NCBI GenBank assembly: GCA_029891385.1
Contig: CM057224.1
Location: forward strand, 8,308,001 to 8,372,000
Length of the DNA stretch: 64,000 nucleotides
Source: Erythroxylum novogranatense
Lineage: Eukaryota; Streptophyta; Magnoliopsida; Malpighiales; Erythroxylaceae
Reading direction: 5' to 3'
The notes under the pieces are model-generated. The model saw nothing but the letters and a program-made list of their open reading frames with translations, was not told where the DNA came from and made no database searches. Each line of letters starts with the position of its first letter. Position 1 is the stretch's first letter. The position numbers and the translations under genes are program-made. Shown here in pieces: positions 35,406 through 46,862 of the stretch.

Positions 35406-37934
35406 GATTCCATTTCCATTTCTTTTTTTTTTTTTTTCTGATTTTCAATCCAATTTTCAACACCAATAACTCATTGCACACAATTCATAAAATTACCCCC
35501 TATATCTCGTTGGAAAGATCATGAAACCCTCTACAATTCTCAAGAAGATCATAAAAATCAATTTCACCCCTAAGGGTGTCAAAAATCCCTTCAAAGCAAC
35601 TGCCTACTCAAATCCCATTAAAACAGACAGTATATTGAAATTTCCATAACTCTCAGATTCTTCAGCCAAAAATTACCACATAAATATGCTCAATAAGTTC
35701 ACAATGTCGTCTACAACTTTCATGAACAACCCAAAATCAAATTCCATTGCTAAACAAGTCAATTAATTCACTCAATGTTGCTGTCCCTGAAATCATTCAA
35801 TTTGAGCAGTAAACTTATAACAAGCATAACTCTCTGTACACAAGTCAGAAAAATCAGAACTTTATATCCCTGAAAAGGTAAATCCTCAAACTTCAATTTT
35901 CATGAAGAACTCAATTTCCACTTTAATTTCTAACAATTTCTAAACTGTCATGCAATTTACTGCCATGATCAGCAATTCCTAACCTAATGCAGGATCAGTT
36001 TTTGTAAAATCATAACTCCCAACTCTGACCTCTAAAAATTATATGCCATATCTCATTTTCAAGATAATTTCTTCCTCTTCAACTTTACAGAAGATCACTC
36101 ACACCAATTCAGTCCACAAAAATGGCTAAAATTGCTTCCAAGCAGAATACTCACAAGTCAGACACTTAAGCTAGGTTTCATCAACATGCCCAAAACCAGT
36201 CCATAGTAAACAGTTCATAGCTCTCAATATACACCTCTAAAAATAGCAAGATCAGTGGAAATGGAAAGCTAACTCAATATGCTACAACTTCCATCTAATC
36301 CATTTATCCTAATTCCTTCTCAATTAATTCATAAAAATTTGCAAAACTCAAGGGTATGATTTCGGGTACTGTTCATTCCAGTCATGAGCAGTAACTTTCC
36401 AAGCCAAATTGCACCGTCTTCAAGCTAACATTGGACAATGCCTATTTCACACAAAAATGTAGCTAACATCCCAAAGTTTAATTGGGAACAAACCCCACTT
36501 CATTTGCTCACTTACACAATTAGTTATGATCAAAACAGTGCAATCAGTCCAAACTCCATTTTCCAGCTTTACTTCTCAATTCAATTCCTAACACTTCCAA
36601 TGCCAATACCACATGCATAAGCATCCTAATGACACAAGAATTTAGCCAATACGTCAGCAAGACCTTCACTTCAATATAATTCCAAAATTTTCAGCATCAT
36701 CCTCAATCATTTTCCTTTCAAAGATTAATCATCTAACATGACTAACTTCACTTTTAATCATCTTTACACTCTACTTACATTCATCAAGTTTTACCCTATC
36801 AATATATCAAGCAACCATCAATTAAGCAAGCCAATTTCATATCCACATATACAAGCATAGGCCACATACAATTTGATGCATAAACATCACAATGAATACA
36901 TCAAATGAACAATCAACACTTAAACATAAGCTTACCAAAGTAAAGCTTCCAACTAATCAATCATTCACTCTTCAATTCTTTTCTTTAATAAGACACCAAG
37001 ACCACTTTATTCACACCTTTAGCACACATGATACTTGTCAAAGGGAGGCAAAGGCTTGAGCTAGTATGGTAGACAAAGGGCTACGTATGGAAGGAGAAGG
37101 AGTAAGAGTTTGTTTGAACCTTTAAAGAAAACCAATGAAGAAAGAAAAGATGAGGTTTCGAATTCTTGAAGAATTCACCAAGAACAAGTGATTTTTTTCC
37201 TTTCTTTCACTAGAAGTTGCCGTAATATATGGATAACCATGCATTTAATATGGGACACTTGGCCATTGGAGGAAGAAAGAAGGAAAAGTCAAACTACCAA
37301 TCAAATATTTGAGAAAAAATAAGCCAAATACCAAGCAATTTCAATCCAATTTCGGTTCCAACACATTTTAAGGGTCCACTTTTGGGTCCCACCAAAATAA
37401 TTAATATTTTAGTACCAAAATAACAGTAAAAATCAACCGGTTCGTCAATTGACGATTTATCCGGTCCGGAAATTTCTGGAAATTTTCCCGAATCATTTTT
37501 TTGAAAATTACCTAAATTGCCCAAAATTGTAAAACATATGACAGTCCACTCCCAATATTTTTTTAAACACGAAAACCACATTTTCCACAACAAAAAACAC
37601 ATTTAGGCCATTTATCGGCGATTTTGCCGGTCTGGGAATTTTCTCTGGATAATTCCAGAAAAATTTCCATAAATCCCTAAAAATGTAAAACACTCTATGG
37701 CGCACTCCAAATAATTTTTCAAATCCCATTATCACACCAATTTCACAAAAGATCACAATTAGACACTTATGCCGTGAAATGTCATGAATGCATGTATGAC
37801 TATGTGCCTGTACAAAACTCACCATTTATAGAGGCTGCATGACATATGTTCATGCCGAGATATAATTCAATACTCCTAACCCGTCCCAATTTACTAAAAT
37901 ACCCTTCCCATCAGAGATGGGATATTACATAATC

Positions 37935-38878
37935 AGTTTAGTGGGAGTTGACACTTTGACCATACTTTGAACCAAGTCGGATATAGATGGTACAAGGACG
38001 AATTGCATAGCAACATTATGTATAGAAGGGTTAGTAGTCAAACTAATGACTTTCCAGTTAATTGGGGTCATGAAATGCTGCTAGATACTGCTCTTGACTT
38101 GAATTAAGTGTTAATTCAAGTGGTCAACATAACCGAGAACCTAATAGGTCACACACATATGAGATTCGAAGGATGAGTAAAATATTCTTGAATGGTGATT
38201 CAAGATATAAGAGAGTGCTTTGAGATTGTATCGTGATGTGATCGTGGTAGAAAACGTTGCATGGAATGGATTACAAACAAGTGTTGTTAGTTTCCATTAG
38301 TGCATTGTCTTCATGGTTATTAACTTCCTATAACTTTCATTAATGCTTGTTATCTATGGTCATTAACTTCCCATAACTTCCATTATGCATGTTATTTATG
38401 ACCATTAACTTCCTATAACTTTCCATTAGTAATGAGGGTTATGGAAGGCTAAATGGTGAAAAAAGTTGAGATGATTTTCGTGCATTTGCATAAAAATCAT
38501 CTCAATTTTTTGCGCCGTTTGGCAAGCTTCTTTTTCTTACTCACACACTTTGTCACTCTAACTCTCTCAAGAGTTCATGTCTTTGCTAGCACAAAGAAAT
38601 AATTCTAGCCATCTCCTTGTGAGGTTTCATTCTTCTATCTTTGTGTAGACTTTCATTAGAGACGGTCTACGTTGATCATTGTGTTTTACGACAACCCAAC
38701 GCAAAGAAGATTAAAGAACGAAAGAGATCGTCATAAAAGGAATGTAAACATCTGACATTTCATGTTTTTTTTTCTATAGCTATATGCACGAGTAGATCTG
38801 GTTTTTGAGATTCCGTTTTATTTATGCTGCATTTATTTGATATATATTATGTATGAGATGCATGATCGAAACCTAACA
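37935..38878 (+). repeat. Copia LTR, right piece
   Basis: This continues 25265-25631 after the TAATC duplication. It ends GAAACCTAACA at 38878, followed by GTGGTATCAAAG, the arrangement typical of plant Ty1/copia 5' LTRs. The words GAACCTAATAGGTCACACAC near 38133 fit transcribed LTR regions I associate with plant Copia elements. No coding frame is present. Confidence 0.6.
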
Positions 38879-38879
38879 G

Positions 38880-38890
38880 TGGTATCAAAG
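38880..38890 (+). other. Copia primer binding site
   Basis: TGGTATCAAAG directly follows the LTR end ACA and one spacer base. It is the Met-tRNA-type site of plant copia elements. Confidence 0.75.
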
Positions 38891-40514
38891 ATGTCACGTG
38901 CCTTGTTGAAAGTGGAATACATGCAATGTTAAAACTGTTTTCATGGTTGTGACAACTTAGGGTCCTGTAATGTTTTTTTCGAAATTAATTATAGAAAAAT
39001 GGTTTCAACGATTTTCTTTCACCAATCTATTAATAAGATGTAAGATAATGATTAAGTGTGATTGAAAATATTTTTAATGTGATTAAAATATTTAGTTTCT
39101 ACTTTACAAAAACATGCATGAAATATGTCTTTCTGTTGGGCATGTGATGTTTATCGACTAAACTAATGAGGTTACACATGATTTTCATGGAATTTGATTC
39201 TGGAAAAATAATGTGAACATATTTAGGATGTTTTATGCCTCTGTAATTGTTTAGAATTATTAAAATGTTTTAATAATTTTATCAAACAATTTTCCAGATC
39301 TGTATAGTTTTCCAAAATTGTAGGATCTGTTTTATTTGATGTTTTGTATGTTTATATTTCAATTCCAGAACCTTAAAATAGTTTTAAGTGATAAAATATG
39401 TTATTTGATGTTTGATGCATGCCTAAATGATTTTTTCTCAAACTTTGATTTTCAAAAATTTTAGAAGTCATATTTTTATATTTGATGTCTTATTGGTGTT
39501 TCAATGATCAAGATAATTTTGAGTGATTTTTAAATTATTTTGATCATCATGAAATGACCTAGAGATGCTTGGAATGATGATTTAATGTTCTGAAAATTTT
39601 GAAGATTATAGAAATTAATTTTAGTAGGCGATAGATTTTCTAGTATGACTAAATTAAAGTTGTTTAATTTTGGACATCAAATAATTACTTTAAGGTAAAT
39701 TAATTATTAATTAATTTATGAAATTAGGAATTCATGTTAATTAAATTAATATTAATCCCAATTGAAATAACATACAATAGTAATTTTAGCCAAGTTAGTA
39801 AAAGGAAGTTAGTAAATCTAAATGTTGTATTAGGCTTTCATATTAAGATCCATAAGATGTCATAACCAAAATGATGTGTTTACATATATGCATTAGAGAA
39901 TGCATGGTTAGGAGAATGTGTGAGCTTGCATGATGGATGGTTATGGGCTTAGTCCCAATTTGATTGGGTAGTCCATATCATGCCATGTAGTTATAGTAAC
40001 TATATGTATATATATATATGAGTTACATGTATAAGGCCATCTAAGTTAGATGAGACCTTAGTCAAACTCCTCACTTAGAATATTAAAACTAACACCTTCC
40101 TTTAATGTGTTTAGAACCAAAGTCCAAGTTGGCGTTGTTAGGCAAACCCAAGCCTGCTTTACACAAATATGTTCGAACCATGGAAATAAGATTTTCATAT
40201 TAATATATCAGTTTTAACTAGAAGTGTTGGTTTGTTGGGCAAACCCAAGATCAACATAGATAGAGGCGAAGTTGGGTAGTGCACATTATATGTACACGTG
40301 TTAAGAGTTGATAGCCTAGTGAGTATGCACACATCAACAATTGATAACACTAGATTCGATAGTTGCATTGGAGATGCAATTGGTATGATTAATACTTATC
40401 GGTTGAACCAAGGTGGCTTATTGGGCAAACCCAAGTTCATTCTTAGGGATATTGGATATCGACTCATTAGGAGAATTTCTCTATGAGTTCTCTCAGATTT
40501 ATATTGAGGGTTAT
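38891..40514 (+). mobile_element. Copia leader, interrupted by element B
   Basis: This is AT-rich non-coding DNA between the primer site and gag. It carries three copies of the hairpin TTGGG-CAAA-CCCAA at 40138 (one mismatch), 40235 and 40421. It stops at GTTAT (40510-40514), where B inserted, and resumes at 50693. A leader of about 1.7 kb is long but not unusual for plant copia elements. Confidence 0.6.
40138..40434 (+). repeat. Three TTGGGCAAACCCAA hairpins in Copia leader
   Basis: The hairpin units start at 40138, 40235 and 40421 (spacing 97 and 186). Stem TTGGG/CCCAA with loop CAAA is identical in two and has one change in the first. Flanking bases differ, so the hairpin itself seems to be the kept part. 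Confidence 0.75.
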
Positions 40515-41435
40515 TGTAACATCCCATCACTGATTGGAAGGATAAAATGGTAAATTTGGATCGAGTTGTGACTGTGTACACATATTTTGATATACATGCA
40601 TAAAATGGCCTCTATATTGATATGAATGGAAAATTTTCCAAATGCACATGATTGTCCATGCATTCGTGACAATTCCCGGCATATGTGTCTATTCACATGT
40701 GAGATTTGGTGTTTGAAACAAAACTGAATTGGAATGATTGATGTGCATGCTGCATAAAATTGCTAAGCAGGTACTGATGAGATTTTCGGTACTAGAAATG
40801 ACTGTCAAAATGACACTACAAATTAATGACTTGAGCTAGAAGATTTGTATCATGAGCCATTGAAATGTGGAGAGGATTATAAAAGTCAAAGTAAATGAAT
40901 TGATTGAAATAGAAATTGATAGGCAAGAAAGAAATAATGAAAGTGTGTGAATTTGAAGAATTTAGAAAAGTTGACTTTTTGGGGGTATAGTGTTGACTTT
41001 GGGATTTAGACAAAATTTGAGACATTGATCTACATGAAACTTGTAGAAATGTTGAAGGCTTTCTGTCGCTATAGAGTTTGATATTTTTCGATACCGGGAT
41101 TGAAATAAAAGAGTTTTCTGAAGTTATGACGATATCGCTTTAAATTAAAAACGTATGAATGGGATATTTTTTCGAACATGGTTTATCCTGATGGGAAATT
41201 CGTGATCAGTAGTGATCCAATTAAGTTACTATTTGTTTCTAAATAAACTAGAAACATGGATCCGCTCATTATCTGAAGAAATTGAACCTTAATTCGGTCC
41301 CTAAAAGTTTCAACTTCTGAATTGAAGTAGTAAAGTTATAAGAATTTGTATAAGGATAGATTGGGCATGACACTTAAGATTGTAAGACTTAAGGTTTAAA
41401 GGAAGGGGTAGAATGGACTTTTCACCCTTCTTAAG

Positions 41436-41445
41436 TATATAAAAA
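41436..41445 (+). promoter_or_regulatory. TATA box of element B 5' LTR
   Basis: TATATAAAAA is followed 30-40 bp later by purine-rich leader sequence. It is identical in the 3' LTR (48136-48145). Transcription probably starts near 41470. Confidence 0.6.
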
Positions 41446-41830
41446 GAGGAAGTTAGGGTTTTTGTGAAATAAAAAGAGGAAGATGTCATGGGAGAGAAGA
41501 AGAGAAGAGAAAGGTTTGGATTTTTGAGGAAAGCATAAAGAGTTTGAAGATTTTAAAGCCAAATCAAGTAAGTATAAGTATCATTCCTCTTGATTCGATG
41601 AACGATTCATGTGTTGAGTGTTAATAGTTAAAGAATGGGTTACCTATATGTTGGATTTTTAGGGTTTGCGATCCTAGTTAATTTTTGATGTTTTGTGAAT
41701 GAGATTGATTTGGAAATAAGTTAGAAAATGATGTGTGAGTGATGTTTTAGTGTTAAGATGAATTATGTTGTGAAAGATGGGAAGAATTGGATTGAAGTTG
41801 TTAAAAAAATCTGGTTTTAGGAGGAATTTG

Positions 41831-42020
41831 GGCTAGCACGTCGCGACGTACTAATGCTCACGTCATGGCGCCGCAAACGCGCACGCTGCGTTTCGGCTCA
41901 GTTCAACACGTGCGTCGCGGCACTGCGAAAGTGCACACACATGGCAAGACACTTGTGACCTCGCCGCGGCGAGCTAAACCTTCGCCCCGACGAGCTTCTT
42001 TTTGCCGCGGCGAGGACCCA
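41831..42020 (+). repeat. CpG-rich island, element B 5' LTR
   Basis: It begins CACGTCGCGACGT and has GCGTCGCGGC and CTCGCCGCGGCGAG (a perfect palindrome) near its right end. The sister at 48530-48716 keeps the first word and the last CTCGCCGTGGCGAG, but the middle 150 bp is different. Confidence 0.8.
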
Positions 42021-42813
42021 TTTTCTTGAATGGACATGCTTTGGTTTTTAGTCCATCACTTTTTGTTCCGTTTTTCAAATGAGATAATTTCTAATTTGTT
42101 GAACTAGAGACAAAGGTCTCCACGTTTTATGAAGAAGGGAAGTGTTGAATCAGTCTTTAAAAATTTTAAAGTCTGGATGGAAGTTGAGTGTAAAATATGG
42201 TTTCGACAAAAGGATAGTCCATATATGTTGGAGAATAACTTTCGGATTTTTGAAACGAATTGAATGATTTTAGTATCTATTGATTTCTGATATTGAGGGA
42301 AGGTAGTGCCGGGAATGTCACGAAAGTGCATAGTACATGTCTTTAAAATTACTACATGTGCATTATTTCTGAATTGGACGATGTGTAAAATAAATGCGTT
42401 TTGACTTGTAAAAGAGGCACATTTGGAACGTCAGCCCACCGACGTTGCTGGGACTTCCAGGTGTTAGCGAAGTCAGGTGAGTGACCTAGATGGTCTCTTC
42501 GTTATCATTAGTTTATGATTATTTGATTTTGACTATGTGGAGAATAATGGTGGGATTATGTTTGATTGTGAATTCCGGACACAAGGTCCGGAGTTTTTGG
42601 AAAGATATGATATAGAAGTATTATGGGTACATGAATCTATGATCTACTTGCCTATGATATGACTTATTTGGATTCATGTGATTGATTGTGATACATAAAT
42701 GTATATTGTGGCATTCATAGGCTAATTGAGTGTGAAATATGAATACGTGCGAAATAAAGTGATGAATTGTAACATATGCAGTTCTTACATGAATGCTTGA
42801 ACAGAAAATGACA

Positions 42814-43042
42814 GTTGTGACCGGAGGAGCCACCGATCAGAGCCTTTTGCTCAACGTTTATATTTGGGCCTCGAGCCCATAGTGATTCAGAGCCTATGAC
42901 TCAATGATTAATGAGCCCTTAATGGGACAGTTTCAGAGCCTCTGGCTCAACGATTAATGAGCCCTTAATGGGACAGTTTCAGAGCCAATGGCTCAATGAT
43001 TAATGTGCCCTTATAGAGACAATTCAGGCGTTCGGTCACAAC
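42814..43042 (+). repeat. Closed hairpin-array domain 1, element B 5' LTR
   Basis: Perfect arms GTTGTGACCG (42814-42823) and CGGTCACAAC (43033-43042) enclose three 46-bp tandem units starting at 42888, 42934 and 42980. Each unit has GAGCC...GGCTC and GCCCTTAATGGG hairpins. GGGCCTCGAGCCC precedes them. The second array at 43208-43386 has arms GCTGTTGACC and GGTCACAGC. Confidence 0.8.
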
Positions 43043-43207
43043 ACTGAAATAAAATAAAAAAGTGTTACATGCTGCATTTGATTTGATATGTTTGATTGAA
43101 TGATAGACGAAATGTCATATACTGATGTGATAACAGTCATGGGGTACATCTAATTGTAAAATGTATGACAAATTGTGATATGCCTAGCGTTGTATGAAAT
43201 ATTAAGG

Positions 43208-43386
43208 CTGTTGACCAGAGTTGCCACCGATCAGAGCTTTTAGCTCAACGTGCGTAAATGAGCTTCAAGCTCATAAGTGATTCAGAGCCTCAGGCTCAAC
43301 GTATAATGAGCCATGTATCCAACATTGGATAAGGGACATATATTAATGAGCCCTTCAATGGGACAATTTAGGCACTCGGTCACAGC
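43208..43386 (+). repeat. Closed hairpin-array domain 2, element B 5' LTR
   Basis: GCTGTTGACC (43208-43217) can pair with GGTCACAGC (43378-43386) with one bulge. Inside are GAGCTTTTAGCTC, GAGCTTCAAGCTC, GAGCCTCAGGCTC and ATCCAACATTGGAT hairpins. It looks like a diverged duplicate of domain 1; both open with CCACCGATCAGAGC. Confidence 0.7.
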
Positions 43387-43590
43387 AAAATGATAATAAA
43401 TGGTAAGTGAGTGAAATATGTATGTATCAAAATGGGATATATGAATGTGGATTTCTGTAAATGTGTAAATGGGAAATTTTGTGAAAGTGTATTATGAGAT
43501 AAAGTTAGATGTATATGATTTGTAAAATGAGATCAAACAGACAACAATGTGAATATAGGTAATGAATTGATTTTGTTACATGATTGAGCG

Positions 43591-43629
43591 GACCATCGAT
43601 GATGGTCACTCATTGAGTTCGCAAAACTC
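43591..43629 (+). promoter_or_regulatory. Conserved double hairpin, element B 5' LTR
   Basis: GACCATCGATGATGGTC is followed by GAGTTCGCAAAACTC and then ACCCAAAATTTGCA just before the acceptor. The pair is found in every A, B, C and D LTR seen here and in the solo LTR, with compensating changes in the outer pairs (GAACC..GGTTC versus GGACC..GGTCA). Confidence 0.75.
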
Positions 43630-43996
43630 ACCCAAAATTTGCAATCATTTTTCAGGACTCAGAAGAATACCCCATTAGGCAACGAGTGTATAGTGATAGC
43701 TTGAGAGTGATATAAGAGGATGGGATCAGTTGCGTCTACATTAGTGTGAAGACCTTGGTGTTATATTACGGTGTAGTAGAAGAGGACCCTCGTGGTCATC
43801 ACATTATTTACTGTTCATGTTTTGTAAGAATTGTTTTCCGCAACCTTTATAATGTAAGTGTCTGTATGTTTCAAAAAAAAATTTTTTACTGTGATTTTAC
43901 TGAGTGATGTATCACACCACCCTTGCAGGATACGGACTCGGATATCACCATCGATGTCGGGTTCGGGTCTTATGGGAGTGAGGTGTTACATTTAAG

Positions 43997-44010
43997 TGAT
44001 ATCAGAGCCC
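43997..44010 (+). other. Primer binding site variant of element B
   Basis: TGATATCAGAGCCC has one change from TGGTATCAGAGCCC (second G to A, a likely deamination). It starts 6 bases after the LTR end. Confidence 0.85.
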
Positions 44011-45078
44011 AGAAGTACGAACTTACATGGGTATTTTTTGAAATATAGGTCAAATCGTATACTGTAAAGACATGTCATAGCAAACCGTGGCAACTGATCC
44101 ATAATCTGAGTCCCATGGGTATGAGTCATACGCATGAACAAGTGTTAAGTGTTTCAGTGTGAAAAGAGAATCGAAATATCAGCATATGAGCCAATGTGGA
44201 TTATGGGCAATAGGGAATGGAAAAAGTAAAACTGCGAGGTTGAGAGGCCCGAGAGGTCGAGGCCCTTTTAGGGACGCGAGGCCCGAGAGGCCGAAGTCCT
44301 ACAGATTGTGAATGATATTCACATTGCACTGTGGTTATAAACCCTTGAATGGGATATGAATGGAAAGACAGTGGCATGGGCTGATTTAGGAAACAAGTGA
44401 TATCAAATTGAATAATGAGACTTAAAGTGTATAAATCGGGTTGAAAGAAAATGAAATTTGATATAGCCTGGAAAGGTTAAATTTGGACATGAGAAGAATA
44501 TCGGTTAAAAGTGATAAGAGTTAATGAGTTCGTATAAGAATATGTCTATGTGTGATCAGAAGCTCAGGGATGACTAGGAAATTGTAATTCTGATGAGTAT
44601 GTCCGATAAAATGGGATAAGTGGAAATGAGAAAAAGGCAGGTAAAGATTCACTGTATTTGTGTTGATATGAGTATGATGGAATGTATTGTAGCGTAAGTG
44701 AAGAATTGTTAGGAAGAAGCGATAAAGATGAGATCAAAGTGTACAAGCCGATCAAAAGAAATAACTCAATGGGATGTGGATGTGAAATGTGAGAAAAGTT
44801 ATGATATAACAAAATATTTTGTCTGTGAGAATGAGATTACATTCCATTGATGTTTCTGCAATCATAATTTTAAATGGATTGAGAATATACACATGGATGA
44901 GGAAATGAAAGGAACATGATATTACAAGTGATAAAATGTGATACATGATGGGTAGTATGGAAAATGTTAGAAGAAGTGATAAATACCGGAAAAAAATGGA
45001 GCAGAATCACCGTTAATACGTGTGTTAATGTGAGGAAAAAGTGTAGGGCCCGATATGAGCCTACAAAAAATTGATTTC

Positions 45079-45105
45079 TGTTATGATTATGGTAAACCCC
45101 AACCA
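45079..45105 (+). pseudogene. Possible gag zinc-knuckle relic in element B
   Basis: The frame reads C-Y-D-Y-G-K-P-Q-P. A retroviral knuckle has C-x2-C-x4-H-x4-C, commonly C-Y-x-C-G-K-P-G-H, so the second Cys and the His appear mutated. Position, about 1.1 kb after the primer site, fits gag. This is a weak, short match. Confidence 0.3.
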
Positions 45106-46754
45106 TGGGCTGGAACAAGGAAAGATATGTTATCTAGAGTTAATTGGAGTTATGTAGCATTAGTGATTGTGATTAATGGAAGATTTGACTTTAACACATC
45201 TCTAAGTAAGATGTAAGGATTTGGTATCTATTGGGGTATTTGAGTTATCAAAATTGGTTGATGCCCCATTGAGCCTCACTATTGAGGATGTTTTGATCAT
45301 ATTAATTGTGATACGAATTGATATGCTTTTTCTTGAGATACAAAGAAATCACGGAAATCAATTGATGAACAAGGGGTTATGGAAAATAGTGTGATTAGTA
45401 CCAAGAAGTCAATGTAAAAGGATAAGTTGGTTACTTCGATGTATGATCAATGATAGAATAAATCTGAAATGAATAATCAATGAGACAAAAGCGAATATTG
45501 GAATTACATCTATAGCAAAGACTCTAACATAAGAGTTAGAAAAGGCTATTGGGAGTGTATATCTTTTGTTGTTGTAAAGTATCTAACTATATAGTGGATT
45601 TCAGCAATTCGAGGTGATATTCTTGATAATGAGAACTGAAATTTGGGCCACATCATAGACTGTGGAAATATATTTGTGAACTACAAAATGTACCTCTGAT
45701 GGGAAATTTTCCAATACAGGATAGATTGAATATGGGAACCAACTGGTAAAAATGGACAGTCAGTGGCATAAGTCAATGTGGAGTCCTTGGGAAATTGAAA
45801 GAACTGCTGAAAACTTGTTCAGAAAAAGGAAAGTCTAAGAAAATAGAGGATAGCAAGTGACAATACTACTGTATTGAAGGATTAGTTATTCAAGGAATTA
45901 CAAGAATTATACATGAGCAAAGTGAATTTCGAGGTTATATCTATTAGCGTTAACAAGCAACATAATATCAATGAGAGACTTAGTGTAAATTGAAAAATGT
46001 GCAAAATATATGTGGCTCCATTATCGAGTTTAGTAAAAAGAATTTTTGAGGAATTCACGATTTTGCTGTCTATGACAAGTTCCCACGAGAGATTAAGATA
46101 TAATCTTTTGCAATAGTAAATTGATGTTGTGTAGTTAAGGACAATTGTAATCTTATGAGCTGAATTTGGATTTATGATTTGAAAGATGCTGTACTAACAA
46201 TGTGTTCTGAAGGATTGGAAATTTGATTTATGTATAAATAGACAGATTAGTAGAGATTAACAAAAGACGGGACTTGGAAAGGATTGAAGGATTCTATAAA
46301 GGAACCTATCCTAATATAGTAAATGTGCAAATCAACAGTAGTGAATAGAGCATCGCATAGCAGAGTGCCACAAATGTGGATATTGAGTTACTCAATTTAG
46401 TGTAATAAAGAGGGTATAGTGGCGAGTTAAAGTGGAGCAAAAAGGAAAATGTACCAATTATGGAAAAGTAATATTAGTGTTGCAAAAAGAATTTAGGAAA
46501 GCCCAAATTGTGGATTTGGGGGATGTTGATGACATAAAATATATGTACTACCTAATAAAGAGAGGTCCTAGCAAGGGGACCTCAAAAGAGCTATTGGTAG
46601 CTAAGAATGTCGACTTGAGTGAATATGTTCGAATAAGTTCATGCAATGTAAGTGATGCATTCCATCTCATGAATGCATGAAATATAAAGGAGTTGTGATT
46701 TGAGTCGCCTATTTGAAGCACTTCCACGAAGAGCTATGCTCCGTGATTTTCTGA

Positions 46755-46862
46755 TTCGACTGAGCCTACGGGCCAGTATTCTGATTCGACTGAGCCTACG
46801 GGCTAGTATTCTGATGCAACTAAGCCTACGGGCTAGTATTCTGACTGAGCTTCCGGGCCAGC
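46755..46862 (+). repeat. Short tandem array CTGAGCCTACGGGC
   Basis: Four units carry the words GATTCGACTGAGCCTACGGG and AGTATTCTGA with a spacing near 30 bp (46754, 46784, 46814, 46843), decaying in the last two. It lies in the interior of B and creates overlapping open frames on both strands that are not genes. Confidence 0.75.

Larger units (their letters stand above)
25632..37929 (-). mobile_element. Element D: complete LARD-like LTR retrotransposon
   Basis: This is a complete minus-strand element of 12.3 kb. LTRs lie at 25632-29952 (3', 4321 bp) and 33584-37929 (5', 4346 bp). The target duplication TAATC is at 25627-25631 and 37930-37934. The interior is 3631 bp and has no intact gag-pol frame. 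The polypurine tract is at 29954-29965. The primer site is eroded (33568-33581). The LTRs are closely alike but differ in many small indels, concentrated at CpG-rich or homopolymer spots and around 33540-33720. D inserted in the LTR of a Copia element. The LTR sequence resembles that of C across the PBS-distal half, so C and D are subfamilies of one lineage. Confidence 0.92.
33584..37929 (-). repeat. Element D 5' LTR
   Basis: This is the sister of 25632-29952, 4346 bp. It has donor at 34755, acceptor at 33981, outer stem arms 34212-34221 and 34373-34382, hairpin ACCATCATCGATGGT at 34028-34042, and a damaged CpG island 35236-35405. TAATC follows at 37930. Most of its length aligns base for base with the 3' LTR. 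Clusters of short gaps sit at 33590-33720 and in the CpG island. Confidence 0.9.
42477..43655 (+). other. Putative LTR intron, element B 5' LTR
   Basis: Donor GTCAG/GTGAGTGACC at 42477 and acceptor CATTTTTCAG/GA ending at 43655 enclose 1179 nt with two hairpin arrays. The 3' LTR has the same sites 1179 nt apart (49178, 50356). Confidence 0.4.
40515..43990 (+). repeat. Element B 5' LTR
   Basis: It runs from TGTAACATCCCATCACTG to GAGGTGTTACA. Order: repeat units (GAAGTTATGACG near 41130, GTAAAGTTATAAG near 41332), TATA box 41436-41445, CpG-rich island 41831-42020, donor CAG/GTGAGTGACC at 42477, two closed hairpin arrays (42814-43042 and 43208-43386), hairpin GACCATCGATGATGGTC 43591-43607, hairpin GAGTTCGCAAAACTC 43615-43629, acceptor TTTTTCAG at 43655, and U5 with the GATATCACCATCGATGTC end. 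Confidence 0.93.

Noticed and set aside
42888..43025. CRISPR-like regular repeats with 46-bp period
   Set aside because: The units are contiguous tandem repeats without unique spacers, in a plant LTR, and are better explained as hairpin units of the LTR.
46432..46680. Functional protein gene in element B interior
   Set aside because: The frame is 82 codons without recognisable domain, and surrounding frames are full of stops. It is best seen as decayed interior.
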